From assembly GCA_017552705.1 (NCBI GenBank), contig JAFZOY010000058.1:1-52774 (forward strand): DNA of 52,774 nt, written 5' to 3'. The notes beneath the pieces are model-generated. The model was not told where the DNA came from and did not search any database. It worked only from the letters and a program-made list of their open reading frames with translations. This DNA is from Bacteroidales bacterium (lineage in GTDB: Bacteria; Bacteroidota; Bacteroidia; Bacteroidales; UBA1715). Below are positions 7,775 through 17,671 of the stretch, piece by piece. Numbering within the stretch: the stretch's first letter is position 1; each line of letters begins with the position of its first letter. A program made the position numbers and the translations under genes.

Positions 7775-10333
7775 ATGGAGCATTCCGAAAAACTAAACAC
7801 AATATTGCGGAATAGCCGTGAAGAGGCAATTCGATTAGGAAACAATTTCCTTTGCATTGACCACATTTGTCTTGGCTTATTCCGTGAAAATCAATGTATT
7901 GCAACGGACATTCTGACTGAATTGAACTGCAATATTTCCGATATAAAATCAACAATCGAACGTGAATTGATAAAACCAGAACCGCTGAATCCCAACGAAA
8001 CAACGTCGATTCCGATTCTGAACAACGCGCAGAATGTGCTGAAAATTGCACAATTCGAGGCTATAAATCTTTCCATAAACGAAATCGACACGGAACATTT
8101 GCTGCTTGCCATACTTCGCGACGAGAATTCCATTTGTGCGAAAGAACTTCGTATTCAAGGAATTACATACGCAACTGTAAAAAACTGCATTCTAAAACGA
8201 TACAATAAAAACAAAGATTCGCAGGCAATCAGCGACTTGCTCGGCACGCCAAACATTGACGTTCACGACCGACACGACGATGAGCCGAAACCTTCGGCAC
8301 ACAAATTTGAGCCGCATTATCCGCCACATCCGAATGCCGACAAAAACAAACAGAAATCAACACAAACAGCAACCCCTCTACTCGACCAATACGGCACAGA
8401 CCTTACAAAATCGGCACGCGAGGGCAAATTGGATTTTGTGGTTGGACGCGATACAGAAATTGAGCGTATTGCACAAATCCTTAGCCGTAGGAAGAAAAAC
8501 AATCCAATCCTTATTGGAGAGCCAGGCGTGGGAAAATCTGCTATTGTTGAAGGATTGGCAATAAAAATCGTAAACCACGAGGTTTCACGGACATTGTTCG
8601 ACAAACGATTGGTAACCATCGACATGGCGTCGATTGTTGCCGGCACAAAATATCGTGGACAATTCGAGGAACGCATAAAAACGTTGATTTCAGAATTATC
8701 GAACACACACAATGTGATTCTGTTTATTGATGAAATCCACACAATTGTCGGCGCCGGCGGTTCGTCAGGAGCCCTCGATGCCGCAAATATGCTGAAACCG
8801 GCACTTGCACACGGTGACATTCAATGTATCGGAGCGACAACGCTCGACGAATATCGTCAAAACATTGAAAAAGACGGCGCCCTTGAACGCCGATTCCAGA
8901 AAGTGCTTGTGGAACAGCCAACTATTGAGGAATCCATCAATATTCTCAACAATGTAAAAGTGTACTACGAAAATTTCCATAACGTATATTACACCGACAA
9001 AGCTATCAAAGCGTGCGTAAACCTTACCCAACGATATATTTCAGACCGTTGCCTGCCCGACAAGGCCATCGACGCAATGGACGAGGCTGGTTCCCGTGTT
9101 CATATCCAAAATGTTGTTGCTCCGCAGGACATTATTGATATGGAACAAGAAATGGGGAAAATCAAGGAACAAAAAGACGAGGCCGTGCTTCGCCAGGATT
9201 ACGAGACGGCGGCTGATTTGCGTGACCGAAACAACAAACTCAAACTGAAAATAGAACAAGCCAAAAAAGATTGGCAACGTTCGTTGGAAGAAAACCGTAA
9301 TCCAGTTACCGAAGATGTTGTTGCTGAAGTAGTTGCAATGATGACGGGCGTTCCTGTGAAACGTATTGCACAGGAAGAAGGAAGCCGTCTGCTCCAAATG
9401 TTCAGCGAACTGAAAGGTTCGGTTGTCGGACAAGACGAAGCGATCCAACAAATTGTAAAAGCAATACAACGCAACCGTGCCGGTCTAAAAGATCCAAACA
9501 AACCAATTGGAACGTTTATTTTCCTTGGTCCGACAGGTGTCGGAAAAACCGAACTGGCAAAAGTTTTGGCTGAATATTTGTTTGACTCCCGCGATGCACT
9601 TATCCGCATTGATATGAGCGAATATATGGAAAAATTCGCCGTGTCGCGTTTGGTTGGAGCGCCTCCGGGCTACGTTGGCTACGAAGAAGGCGGCCAGTTA
9701 ACGGAAAAAGTCAGACGGAAACCATATTCCGTGGTTTTGCTCGACGAAATAGAAAAAGCACATCCCGATGTGTTCAACATTTTGTTGCAGGTACTCGACG
9801 AAGGACATTTGACCGACAGCTACGGCAGAAAAGTGAACTTTAAGAACACCATCATCATAATGACATCGAACATTGGTAGCCGTTCGCTCACGGAATTTGG
9901 CGGAAATGTCGGTTTTAGCGCAAAAACACGCGAAGAGCAGGCTTCGGAATATGCGAAGTCAATAACCGAAAAAGAACTGAAAAAAACGTTCTCGCCCGAA
10001 TTCCTGAACCGTGTTGACGACATTATCCACTTCAACATGCTCACCAAAGAAGACATACACAAAATCATTGAAATTGAGTTGAAAGACTTGTACCAGCGTA
10101 CGAAAGATTTGAATATCACACTCGTATTGACAGATGCAATGAAAAATTTCATTGTGGAAAAAGGATACGACCAGAAAAACGGTGCGCGACCACTCAAACG
10201 TGCCATCCAGAATTATCTGGAAAATCCGCTGTCGGAATACATTCTTTCGCACACGGTAACCGACTCAACCTTAGAACTTGATGTTGAAAACAACGAAGTC
10301 ACCATTCATGCATTAGAAAAATATGAGCAGTAA
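7775..10333 (+). CDS. clpC: ATP-dependent Clp protease ATP-binding subunit ClpC
   Basis: 852 residues from the ATG at 7775. The open frame extends upstream, but homology begins at MEHSEKLNTILRNSREEAIRLG, the start of the Clp N repeat. Domain order: two Clp N repeats (about 1-150), AAA+ module 1 with Walker A GEPGVGKS (from 248), a middle region with the UVR-like ETAADLRDRNNKLK (about 475) typical of ClpC, then AAA+ module 2 with GPTGVGKT (from 585) and the ClpB-type D2 C-terminal domain. It is an unfoldase that feeds ClpP and acts in protein quality control. It heads the plus-strand operon; the amylase gene overlaps its end by 11 bases. Confidence 0.95.
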   Translation: MEHSEKLNTILRNSREEAIRLGNNFLCIDHICLGLFRENQCIATDILTELNCNISDIKSTIERELIKPEPLNPNETTSIPILNNAQNVLKIAQFEAINLSINEIDTEHLLLAILRDENSICAKELRIQGITYATVKNCILKRYNKNKDSQAISDLLGTPNIDVHDRHDDEPKPSAHKFEPHYPPHPNADKNKQKSTQTATPLLDQYGTDLTKSAREGKLDFVVGRDTEIERIAQILSRRKKNNPILIGEPGVGKSAIVEGLAIKIVNHEVSRTLFDKRLVTIDMASIVAGTKYRGQFEERIKTLISELSNTHNVILFIDEIHTIVGAGGSSGALDAANMLKPALAHGDIQCIGATTLDEYRQNIEKDGALERRFQKVLVEQPTIEESINILNNVKVYYENFHNVYYTDKAIKACVNLTQRYISDRCLPDKAIDAMDEAGSRVHIQNVVAPQDIIDMEQEMGKIKEQKDEAVLRQDYETAADLRDRNNKLKLKIEQAKKDWQRSLEENRNPVTEDVVAEVVAMMTGVPVKRIAQEEGSRLLQMFSELKGSVVGQDEAIQQIVKAIQRNRAGLKDPNKPIGTFIFLGPTGVGKTELAKVLAEYLFDSRDALIRIDMSEYMEKFAVSRLVGAPPGYVGYEEGGQLTEKVRRKPYSVVLLDEIEKAHPDVFNILLQVLDEGHLTDSYGRKVNFKNTIIIMTSNIGSRSLTEFGGNVGFSAKTREEQASEYAKSITEKELKKTFSPEFLNRVDDIIHFNMLTKEDIHKIIEIELKDLYQRTKDLNITLVLTDAMKNFIVEKGYDQKNGARPLKRAIQNYLENPLSEYILSHTVTDSTLELDVENNEVTIHALEKYEQ

Positions 10334-12656
10334 AATTTGCAACTTGGCATCGGAAATACGTCTTGGACAAAAAGAAACCATTATATACCTACAAGATTAC
10401 GTCCTCAATTGCGACGAAATTGCGTCTGTTGTCGCCCCGCAAGGTTTCGAGGTTTGGGTGAACCATGCGGAACAAAAGGTGAAACTGAACATAATTGAAA
10501 ACGATATCATTCTACCAGTCAGCAATTTAGACATTATTTACAAGGATGGTTCGAAAGAATCGCTGGTGTTGGTCAAATCGAAGAAAATCCAATATGTAGT
10601 CCGCTACTACCCTAACAATTACGTTAGCTCCGTACAGATTGCGGGCGATTTCAATAGTTGGAATCCCAAAGGCTACAATTTCTCGTACAAAGACAATTGC
10701 TGGCAATATACATTAAACATTGAGCCGGGAAATTATTCCTACCAACTCATAGTTGACGGGAACTGGATAAACGATCCGCTCAACAACGAAGTGCTGGAAA
10801 ACGGATACGGCGGCTACAATTCACTGATGCGTGTGCCATTCGGCAACGACGAGAAAATGATGCTGGAGACCATACAGGTGTTCGAAAACAGCATAATCCT
10901 GTCGGCTTCCGATTCCATTTCGGGATATCTTGTACTTTGGCAAAACAAAGTCATCAACGACACAAACACGTTCCGTCACCGAAACAGAATCGTGATAACA
11001 CTGCCCAAAGAAGCGAAAAAAATAAAACGAAGCTATATCAGAGTGTACGGTTACAACACCGAAACAATGACGAACGACCTGCTTATCCCGCTGGATAACG
11101 GCAACGTGGTGGAATCGTCGGATGCAATAACCAGAAACGACAAAGAAGCACAGCTGATTTACTTCGCCCTGATTGACCGATTCAACAACAGCAACACGAA
11201 AAAAACTGTCAACAAGAATTTTGAGCAAGTCCACGCCAAACTGAATTTCCATGGCGGTGATTTGCGTGGTATCAAAGCGAAAATCGACGACGGATATTTC
11301 AAGAAGTTGGGAATCAACACAATATGGATTTCTCCCGTGGTAAAAAATCCGAATGAACCTGTCGAAAAGAATGGAAAATTATCGGCTGGCTACCATGGTT
11401 ATTGGCCATTGGTTTCTGACCAAATTGACGAGCATTTCGGCAGTGAAAACGATTTGCACAGCCTTGTAAAATCTGCACACGACCACGGAATCAACATTAT
11501 ACTCGACTACGTTGCAAACCACGTATATAAAGACAATGCTATCATCAAAGAGCACCCAAATTGGTGCACTCCACTTTACTTACCTGATGGTTCCAAAAAT
11601 ATCGGACGCTGGGAAGACCAACGTTTTTCCACTTGGTTCGAAGAGTTTCTCCCCACGCTGAATTTCAGCAAACCTGCGGTTATTGAAAAAATGACCGACA
11701 TTGCCGTAGCATGGATAGAGAAATTCGACCTCGATGGGTTCCGCCACGATGCCACAAAGCACATCCAAACGGAATTTTGGAGAAAACTCACCAAGAAATT
11801 GAAGGAACATATTGTTATCCCAAAGCAAAAACGATTGTTCCAAATCGGAGAAACCTTCGGTGGGCGCGAAATGCTTCAAAGTTACGTGAATTCTGGTATT
11901 CACGACTCTCAGTTTTCATTTAATCTATATTACGAAACACGTTCGGCGTTCCTTTACGAGGAAGTGCATTTTGAAAAACTTTGCATTTGCCTACGGCAGG
12001 AACTGGAGTTTTTTGGCAGCCACCATTTGATGGGAAATATTTCGGGCAACCACGATTTGCCTCGCTTTATTTCGTATGCAGGTGAAGACTTATGGACAAA
12101 CCAAAACGCCGAATACGAAGGTTGGAATCGACACATAACTGTAAAAAATCCAATCGGTTACAAGAAATTGGCAATGTTGCTCGCCTTCAATGCAACAATA
12201 CCAGGAATTCCTGTGATATACTACGGCGACGAAATCGGCATTCCCGGCGGCGGCGACCCCGACAACCGACGTCCGATGTATTTCAGCGGTTTGAACGAAT
12301 ACGAAACCGAGAATCTTGCAACCACGCAAAAACTTGGGCAACTCAGAAGCGGATTTCTACCGTTCATCTACGGCGATTTCTCATTCTTGCAAATCGAAAA
12401 ACAAGTTCTTGTTTACAAACGGAAATATTTCACGGAATTTGCGTATGTGTGCTTCAACAAATCAAAGGAAACACAAAAAATCGAAATAAAACTTCCACAA
12501 CCCGTTGATTACACAGAACTACAATCATTCTCTCAATGTAAGTACTATCTGCGTAATTTACAACTGTTTATAGAAGTGCCACCGATGAGTTTCGAAATCA
12601 TTTACCACAAAAAGCACGCAAAAACAGAACCGACACGTCAGTTTTGGGGATTATGA
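10323..12656 (+). CDS. GH13 alpha-amylase family enzyme with CBM48-like domain
   Basis: 777 residues. An N-terminal module of unknown type (1-85) precedes a glycogen-binding CBM48/AMPK-like domain (about 90-170: IAGDFNSWNPKGYNF, QLIVDGNWINDP). After a linker domain comes the GH13 barrel from about residue 300. Catalytic residues are visible: nucleophile Asp476 in DGFRHDATKH, acid/base Glu510 in IGETFGG, and the transition-state Asp in GNHDLPR (about 577). There is no signal peptide, so it probably acts on intracellular glycogen or maltodextrin. Exact specificity cannot be read. It overlaps clpC by 11 bases and the next gene by 4 (ATGA), so it is translationally coupled. Confidence 0.9.
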   Translation: MSSKICNLASEIRLGQKETIIYLQDYVLNCDEIASVVAPQGFEVWVNHAEQKVKLNIIENDIILPVSNLDIIYKDGSKESLVLVKSKKIQYVVRYYPNNYVSSVQIAGDFNSWNPKGYNFSYKDNCWQYTLNIEPGNYSYQLIVDGNWINDPLNNEVLENGYGGYNSLMRVPFGNDEKMMLETIQVFENSIILSASDSISGYLVLWQNKVINDTNTFRHRNRIVITLPKEAKKIKRSYIRVYGYNTETMTNDLLIPLDNGNVVESSDAITRNDKEAQLIYFALIDRFNNSNTKKTVNKNFEQVHAKLNFHGGDLRGIKAKIDDGYFKKLGINTIWISPVVKNPNEPVEKNGKLSAGYHGYWPLVSDQIDEHFGSENDLHSLVKSAHDHGINIILDYVANHVYKDNAIIKEHPNWCTPLYLPDGSKNIGRWEDQRFSTWFEEFLPTLNFSKPAVIEKMTDIAVAWIEKFDLDGFRHDATKHIQTEFWRKLTKKLKEHIVIPKQKRLFQIGETFGGREMLQSYVNSGIHDSQFSFNLYYETRSAFLYEEVHFEKLCICLRQELEFFGSHHLMGNISGNHDLPRFISYAGEDLWTNQNAEYEGWNRHITVKNPIGYKKLAMLLAFNATIPGIPVIYYGDEIGIPGGGDPDNRRPMYFSGLNEYETENLATTQKLGQLRSGFLPFIYGDFSFLQIEKQVLVYKRKYFTEFAYVCFNKSKETQKIEIKLPQPVDYTELQSFSQCKYYLRNLQLFIEVPPMSFEIIYHKKHAKTEPTRQFWGL

Positions 12657-13450
12657 GAAAACACGTTGCCTCCACATTTCTTGCCCTACTCCTATTCCCA
12701 TTGACAATTTGGGCACAGGACTCTGACCGAACGGGACTTAATTATGGCTTCCATATCGGTTGGCAATGGGCAGGGAACGCCGAGGCAAAATTATACGAAG
12801 TGGGCTCCGAGGGAACGCTGAATCTCAACAACATCTTGATTGGAAACACGACAAACTACACGAAACTCAAAGAATATTTCAACGACGATTTCTCTTTGTA
12901 CGAGTTTCCCCACGACACTAAATACAAGCCTACCCTTAGTTTAGGAGGAACGTTGCAATATTACACAAGTAAAACGTTTGCCATCTACCTCAATGCAATT
13001 TTCACTAGTCCAAGCATCACCCATTGCAGTTTTTCGGTTAAACTCAATTCAAAAAAAGGAAATCTCTCGGACGAAGTTATCGAACAAGGGAGCATTTCGG
13101 GAAAAGAAAACCGTTTGCAATTCGAACTTGGCATCCATAAATCATTTCCTATCGATGCCCAAGTAACGCCATTTATAGAAATTGGAGGTGCGGCATCATT
13201 TATGGAAATGAAAACACACGAGGTATCCATCGGGAACCTGAATCAGAGCGTTTTACACTACTCCAACAGCAATGCGAATAGCAACTTTTCAAAAATGGGA
13301 TTCGGGGCTTCGTGCGCAACAGGCATTCAATTTCCCCTGGCAAACAAATTCTATTTATACACAGGACTATCCATCTCCGCAATCCACTATGGCATATTCG
13401 ACAATACATTCTCGTATGCCAAAACGATAGATGTAAAAATACTGCTGTAA
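12653..13450 (+). CDS. Exported hypothetical protein, probable outer-membrane beta-barrel
   Basis: 265 residues from the ATG at 12653, which overlaps the amylase stop as ATGA; an ATG three codons earlier is possible. The signal peptide is MRKHVASTFLALLLFPLTIWA. The rest alternates short amphipathic strands with glycine and aromatic residues (LSLGGTLQYYTSKTFAIYLNA, PFIEIGGAASFMEM, FYLYTGLSISAIHYG), as in small outer-membrane barrels of the OmpX or porin type. I recognise no specific family. It sits in an otherwise cytoplasmic operon. Confidence 0.65.
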   Translation: MRKHVASTFLALLLFPLTIWAQDSDRTGLNYGFHIGWQWAGNAEAKLYEVGSEGTLNLNNILIGNTTNYTKLKEYFNDDFSLYEFPHDTKYKPTLSLGGTLQYYTSKTFAIYLNAIFTSPSITHCSFSVKLNSKKGNLSDEVIEQGSISGKENRLQFELGIHKSFPIDAQVTPFIEIGGAASFMEMKTHEVSIGNLNQSVLHYSNSNANSNFSKMGFGASCATGIQFPLANKFYLYTGLSISAIHYGIFDNTFSYAKTIDVKILL

Positions 13451-13470
13451 GAGTTATTTCCTTTGTAAAA

Positions 13471-14484
13471 ATGAAAAACCTTCACCATTCCAACATACCG
13501 ATTTTTCTGCCACAACTGGCGTGTCCGCATCAGTGCATATTCTGCAACCAAAACCATATCAGTTCGCAGACAAACGTGCCAACGCCACTCGAGGCACAAA
13601 CAATCATAGAACGCAACTTGGCGACAATCCCCAAAAACTACGACATTCAAATCGCATTTTTCGGTGGAAGTTTCACTTGTCTGCCATTGGGAACACAGGA
13701 ATCGTATCTACAAGTGGCACAGCCGTTTATAGAAAACGGGGGCGTTTCGGGAATCAGAATATCCACCCGCCCCGATTACATTGACGATGACATTCTCCGT
13801 ATGCTCAAACGCTACCACGTAACCGACATAGAACTCGGTGCACAGTCAACCAACAACACTGTACTGAAACTATCGGGACGCGGACATGACCGAAACGCCA
13901 TACAGAAGGCCTCGAAACGAATCAACGCCCATGGTTTCCAACTCGGCCTGCAAATGATGCTCGGCCTCCCTGGCGACACGCTTGAAACCGCCCTGCAAAC
14001 TACCCGCGACATTATTGCCTTCGGAGCAAAAACCACCCGTATATACCCCACCTTGGTCGTTGCCGACACGCCGTTGGCAAAACTCTACACACAAGGGAAA
14101 TATACTCCCCTCACGCTTTCCGAAGCCGTGGCGTGGACAAGCAGAATCTACACGCTTTTCGTCGAAAACAACGTCACCGTGCTCAAAGTCGGCCTTCACC
14201 CAAACAAGGATTTCACGTCAAACAAATATCTTTTGGCCGGACCATTTCATCCGTCTTTCAAAGAATTGGTACTGTCCGATATATGGCACGAACGACTAAA
14301 GCCAATAATGCAAAACATTTGCAAAAATCAGAGCATCAACATCTTCGTTTCCGAAAACGAACTACACAACGCCATTGGCTACAATTCGCAAAATCGCGAC
14401 GAACTGCTTAAATCGTACAAACACGTAACTTTCACCACCGACAAAACACTCAACGGCTATGAATTCACCTATTGCCATTATTGA
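13471..14484 (+). CDS. Radical SAM protein (Elp3/HemN-like)
   Basis: 337 residues from the ATG at 13471; the open frame reaches upstream into the previous gene, but homology starts at MKNLHHSNIPIFLPQLACPHQC. The [4Fe-4S] cluster motif is CPHQCIFC (CxxxCxxC). It is followed by FFGGSFTCLP, a glycine-rich SAM-binding segment, and MMLGLPGDTLETALQT, a set of motifs shared by Elp3-like and oxygen-independent coproporphyrinogen oxidase-like enzymes. It resembles the bacterial Elp3-like radical SAM group; the substrate is unknown. It overlaps the next gene by 26 bases. Confidence 0.85.
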   Translation: MKNLHHSNIPIFLPQLACPHQCIFCNQNHISSQTNVPTPLEAQTIIERNLATIPKNYDIQIAFFGGSFTCLPLGTQESYLQVAQPFIENGGVSGIRISTRPDYIDDDILRMLKRYHVTDIELGAQSTNNTVLKLSGRGHDRNAIQKASKRINAHGFQLGLQMMLGLPGDTLETALQTTRDIIAFGAKTTRIYPTLVVADTPLAKLYTQGKYTPLTLSEAVAWTSRIYTLFVENNVTVLKVGLHPNKDFTSNKYLLAGPFHPSFKELVLSDIWHERLKPIMQNICKNQSINIFVSENELHNAIGYNSQNRDELLKSYKHVTFTTDKTLNGYEFTYCHY

Positions 14485-15139
14485 CGCACGCAGTCCGCGA
14501 CAAGCAATTGAGACGCTTGCAAGACGGTTTACAGTCATTCCGTTTCTGTCGGAAAACTGCACTTACGAAGCCGTAGCCGGTCACCCCGACATATTTATCA
14601 CACAAGGCGACGTCACCGTTCTTGCCCCGAACACGTCGCCAGAGGTTAAACGGCATATTTCTTCGTTCGTATCAGGGAAAAACGCAGTGGGAAGCGATCT
14701 ACGCAATTCCACGCCATACAATTGCGTAGTCACACGAAACTACATTATCCACAAACAGGGATTCACCGACACAGCAATCATAGAACACAACCCGAACAAG
14801 ACCTACATTTCCGTCCCCCAGCCCTACACCCGCTGCAACTTGATGGAAATAGCCGAAAACACGTTCATCACCTCCGACCGAGGCATTTACGAAACCCTAC
14901 GGAAACACAACCTAGAATGTCTCCCCGTATCGCCCGAAGGCATACAACTGCCACCCTACAAATACGGATTTATAGGCGGTTGCATGGGAAAATTCGGAGA
15001 TGCAATTTACATAAACGGCTCGCTGTCAACCCATTCCGAAGGCGACAAAATCCGCTCATTTATCCAAAAACATTCCTTACAAATAGAAGAACTCCACCAA
15101 GGAAAATTGTACGACGGAGGGGGAATTTTCTTTTTTTAA
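14459..15139 (+). CDS. Hypothetical protein, possible DUF6873-type GME-fold protein
   Basis: 226 residues, starting inside the end of the radical SAM gene (26-base overlap). Features such as GHPDIFITQGD, TRCNLMEIAENTFITSDRG and FIGGCMGKFGD, with an N-rich middle and a conserved cysteine late in the protein, recall the DUF6873 family, assigned to the guanidino-group-modifying-enzyme fold. That assignment is from memory of the pattern and is tentative. No signal peptide. The overlap implies coupled expression with the radical SAM enzyme, so the two may act in one pathway. The final codons are phenylalanine-rich (GGGIFFF). Confidence 0.55.
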   Translation: MNSPIAIIDARSPRQAIETLARRFTVIPFLSENCTYEAVAGHPDIFITQGDVTVLAPNTSPEVKRHISSFVSGKNAVGSDLRNSTPYNCVVTRNYIIHKQGFTDTAIIEHNPNKTYISVPQPYTRCNLMEIAENTFITSDRGIYETLRKHNLECLPVSPEGIQLPPYKYGFIGGCMGKFGDAIYINGSLSTHSEGDKIRSFIQKHSLQIEELHQGKLYDGGGIFFF

Positions 15140-15149
15140 TTCCATTTTC

Positions 15150-15157
15150 TATATTTG
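15150..15157 (+). promoter_or_regulatory. -7 box upstream of the lipoprotein cluster
   Basis: TATATTTG, a perfect TAnnTTTG, lies 23 bases before the first lipoprotein start. No clear -33 TTTG is seen. It probably starts transcription of the three-gene cluster. Confidence 0.5.
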
Positions 15158-15180
15158 CAGAAACAGTAAAAATTTTGCCG

Positions 15181-16440
15181 ATGAAAAAACTGGTATTTTG
15201 TTTGGCGGTGTTGTTGTACGTGGCGTGCAACATAGAACCCAGCGGCGTTGGAAACGGAGACATCGAAGTTTCAAACACCGACTTGCTTTTCCCTGCAAAA
15301 GCATATTACGATGAAATTTCAATCACGACTGATGCATCATGGAAAATCGCTGTGGCAGCCAATTGGCTGTCGGTTTCGCAAAAGCAGGGAAAAGGAAACG
15401 AAACCGTGACGTTTGTTACAGAAAAAAACACGGGGGAATACGCCCGATCCACGCAGGTAAAAGTTTATACCAAAACCGCATCGCAAACAATTACTGTCAC
15501 ACAATTCTCACCCTCTGGCGACGACTACGTGCCCAATGACCAAACCATAGAACACGGCGATGTTACCATAGAAAATGGTGCAATCAAAGCGGCATTTTCA
15601 ATTGGAGAAAACAAAAAAGCATATTTCTCACACGGAAATCTGCAATATCAGGCAAGCACAGGTATTTGGCGTTTTGCCGAAAATCAATGGAATATTGTCG
15701 GCGACGAACAATTTGGAAATGTGTATGAAAATGGTGTGAAATGCAACAATGCCTTGATTTCCCCTACCTATAGCGGTTGGATTGATTTGTTTGGCTATGG
15801 CACAAGCGGTTGGAACAGCGGAGCAAATGAATACCAACCATATTCCACCAATGATAACCCCGATGACTATTTATTAGGTTATGATGCACTAAATCTTACT
15901 GGTGAATATGCTAAAGCAGATTGGGGTGTTTACAACAAAATTTCAAATGGTGGAAACAAAGAAAATTTGTGGAGAACCCCAACACTTGAAGAATGGGATT
16001 ATCTATTTTTCAAACGTGAAAATGCTGAAAATTTGTATTCTCGGGCAACCGTTGCTGGCACAAAAGGATTAATTGTACTACCCGACGATTGTATATTACC
16101 AGAATCCATATTGTTTTTTCTGGAGAACCAAAAGCCTCCTTCTTACGATGCTGCTTGGATAGCAAACACCTATAATAAAACAGAATGGGAAGCTTTTGAA
16201 TCATACGGAGCAGTTTTTTTGCCACTCGGAGGCCGCCGTGTTTATAACAAAACTATTGAGAACGTGGACTCAAAATGGTACGTTGACGACAGGGCACCAT
16301 TTGGTTATTATTGGTCATCAACAGCATCAGATCATGACGCACACATTTTGGTAATAACTACTTGCACATGTGTATATACCTCAATTTATTCTATTCGATT
16401 TGAAGGGAACTCCGTTAGACTTATACAAGACATAAAATAA
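15181..16440 (+). CDS. BACON-domain lipoprotein, tandem copy 1
   Basis: 419 residues from the ATG at 15181; upstream in-frame codons belong to the previous gene's region. A lipoprotein signal (MKKLVFCLAVLLYVAC) is followed by a BACON domain (about 25-110: ISITTDASWKIAVAANWLSVSQKQG). The rest is a domain with the signatures KAYFSHGNLQYQASTGIWRFAENQW, GWIDLFGYGTSGWN, WGVYNKISNGGN, WRTPTLEEW, GAVFLPLGGRR, YYWSS and SVRLIQDIK. That order resembles FISUMP/DUF1566-type C-type-lectin-fold proteins. Likely surface-exposed and binding glycans or other ligands. It is one of four proteins in the window with this domain. Confidence 0.8.
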   Translation: MKKLVFCLAVLLYVACNIEPSGVGNGDIEVSNTDLLFPAKAYYDEISITTDASWKIAVAANWLSVSQKQGKGNETVTFVTEKNTGEYARSTQVKVYTKTASQTITVTQFSPSGDDYVPNDQTIEHGDVTIENGAIKAAFSIGENKKAYFSHGNLQYQASTGIWRFAENQWNIVGDEQFGNVYENGVKCNNALISPTYSGWIDLFGYGTSGWNSGANEYQPYSTNDNPDDYLLGYDALNLTGEYAKADWGVYNKISNGGNKENLWRTPTLEEWDYLFFKRENAENLYSRATVAGTKGLIVLPDDCILPESILFFLENQKPPSYDAAWIANTYNKTEWEAFESYGAVFLPLGGRRVYNKTIENVDSKWYVDDRAPFGYYWSSTASDHDAHILVITTCTCVYTSIYSIRFEGNSVRLIQDIK

Positions 16441-16454
16441 TTAAAACTCTAAAA

Positions 16455-17645
16455 ATGAATCAATTACAACATATCACATACATCATTTTCACAGCATCAA
16501 TACTGTGTATAGGTTGCCAAAAACAAACAGAAACTGCTGAAGAAAACCAACTTTCTGTTTCCACAACATATCTGACATTTACCAAATCTGCCGAAACAGC
16601 AACAGTTGACGTTACCACCAATGAATCATGGTATGTAGAAATCATGGAACAATGGATTCAGGCCACACCACAGGCTGGTACTGGTTCTGAAACGATTACT
16701 ATAACTGTTGAGGAAAACACGGAAAGTAACTCAAGAAATTCGTTCATCAAAATTTGTACCCCATCTGGATTCAAGGTTGTAGGAATATCACAATCTTCCA
16801 CTGATGAAGCAAACACCGTCAACGGAGAACCATATGGAACGGTCACAATCTCCCAAGGAGCAATACAAGCAGCGTTTTCGGTTTCGCCAACCAAGAAAGT
16901 ATATTTTTCGATGGGAAATCTGCAATACCGTCCAAACACAAACACATGGCGTTTTGCCGAACACCAATACGATGCAATTGGGGAAAACAATCTGAATATG
17001 GATGAAACTTATAATGGTTGGCTCGATTTATTTTTCTGTGGGACAAGCGGCTACAATGGTTCGTACCCGTATAATGATTTTGATTACTCATGGTTTTGCT
17101 ATGAAAACGACAACTATACAACCTTAGCAGGAACAAATTATGATTGGGGTATTTATGATCCTATATCAAATGGAGGAAACCAAAAAGGTCAGTGGAGAAC
17201 TCTTACCAGCAACGAATGGAAATATGTAATCAATGGACGTCCCGATGCTTCCGAAAAGCGAGGCATTGCTTGCGTTGACGAAATGAACGGATTGATTATT
17301 TTACCTGACGAATGGACCACACCGGCAGGACTTTCATTTACTCCAGGCTATGCCAACAGTCCCAGTGAAGGATATTATCAAGAGATGAATTTCTATACGT
17401 TGGAAGAATGGAAACAAATGGAAAGCTTTGGAGCAATATTCTTGCCTGCTGCAGGAGCAGCATCTTCCAATGAATTTATGGATAAGTATAATTCTCATGG
17501 TCGCTATTGGTCTATCTCCAAAAGGAATAACGAACCTGGAACAACATATGGAGAATACCTCTATTTTTATGCTGGCAACATTGATTTCTATCATCAAGTA
17601 TTATATGCAAGATTTTCCGTCCGTCTTGTGCAAGATGTAAAATAA
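16455..17645 (+). CDS. BACON-domain lipoprotein, tandem copy 2
   Basis: 396 residues, 14 bases after copy 1. Lipobox LCIGC at residues 17-21. A BACON-like domain (LSVSTTYLTFTKSAETATVDVTTNESWYV) is followed by the same lectin-like domain (KVYFSMGNLQYRPNTNTWRFAEHQYDAIG, GWLDLFFCGTSGYN, WRTLTSNEW, GAIFLPAAG, GRYWS, SVRLVQDVK). The last ~28 bases are identical to the end of copy 3, indicating recent common origin or conversion. Probably an outer-membrane surface lipoprotein; ligand unknown. Confidence 0.8.
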   Translation: MNQLQHITYIIFTASILCIGCQKQTETAEENQLSVSTTYLTFTKSAETATVDVTTNESWYVEIMEQWIQATPQAGTGSETITITVEENTESNSRNSFIKICTPSGFKVVGISQSSTDEANTVNGEPYGTVTISQGAIQAAFSVSPTKKVYFSMGNLQYRPNTNTWRFAEHQYDAIGENNLNMDETYNGWLDLFFCGTSGYNGSYPYNDFDYSWFCYENDNYTTLAGTNYDWGIYDPISNGGNQKGQWRTLTSNEWKYVINGRPDASEKRGIACVDEMNGLIILPDEWTTPAGLSFTPGYANSPSEGYYQEMNFYTLEEWKQMESFGAIFLPAAGAASSNEFMDKYNSHGRYWSISKRNNEPGTTYGEYLYFYAGNIDFYHQVLYARFSVRLVQDVK

Positions 17646-17671
17646 ACTATATGAAGAATAAAACTATAACA

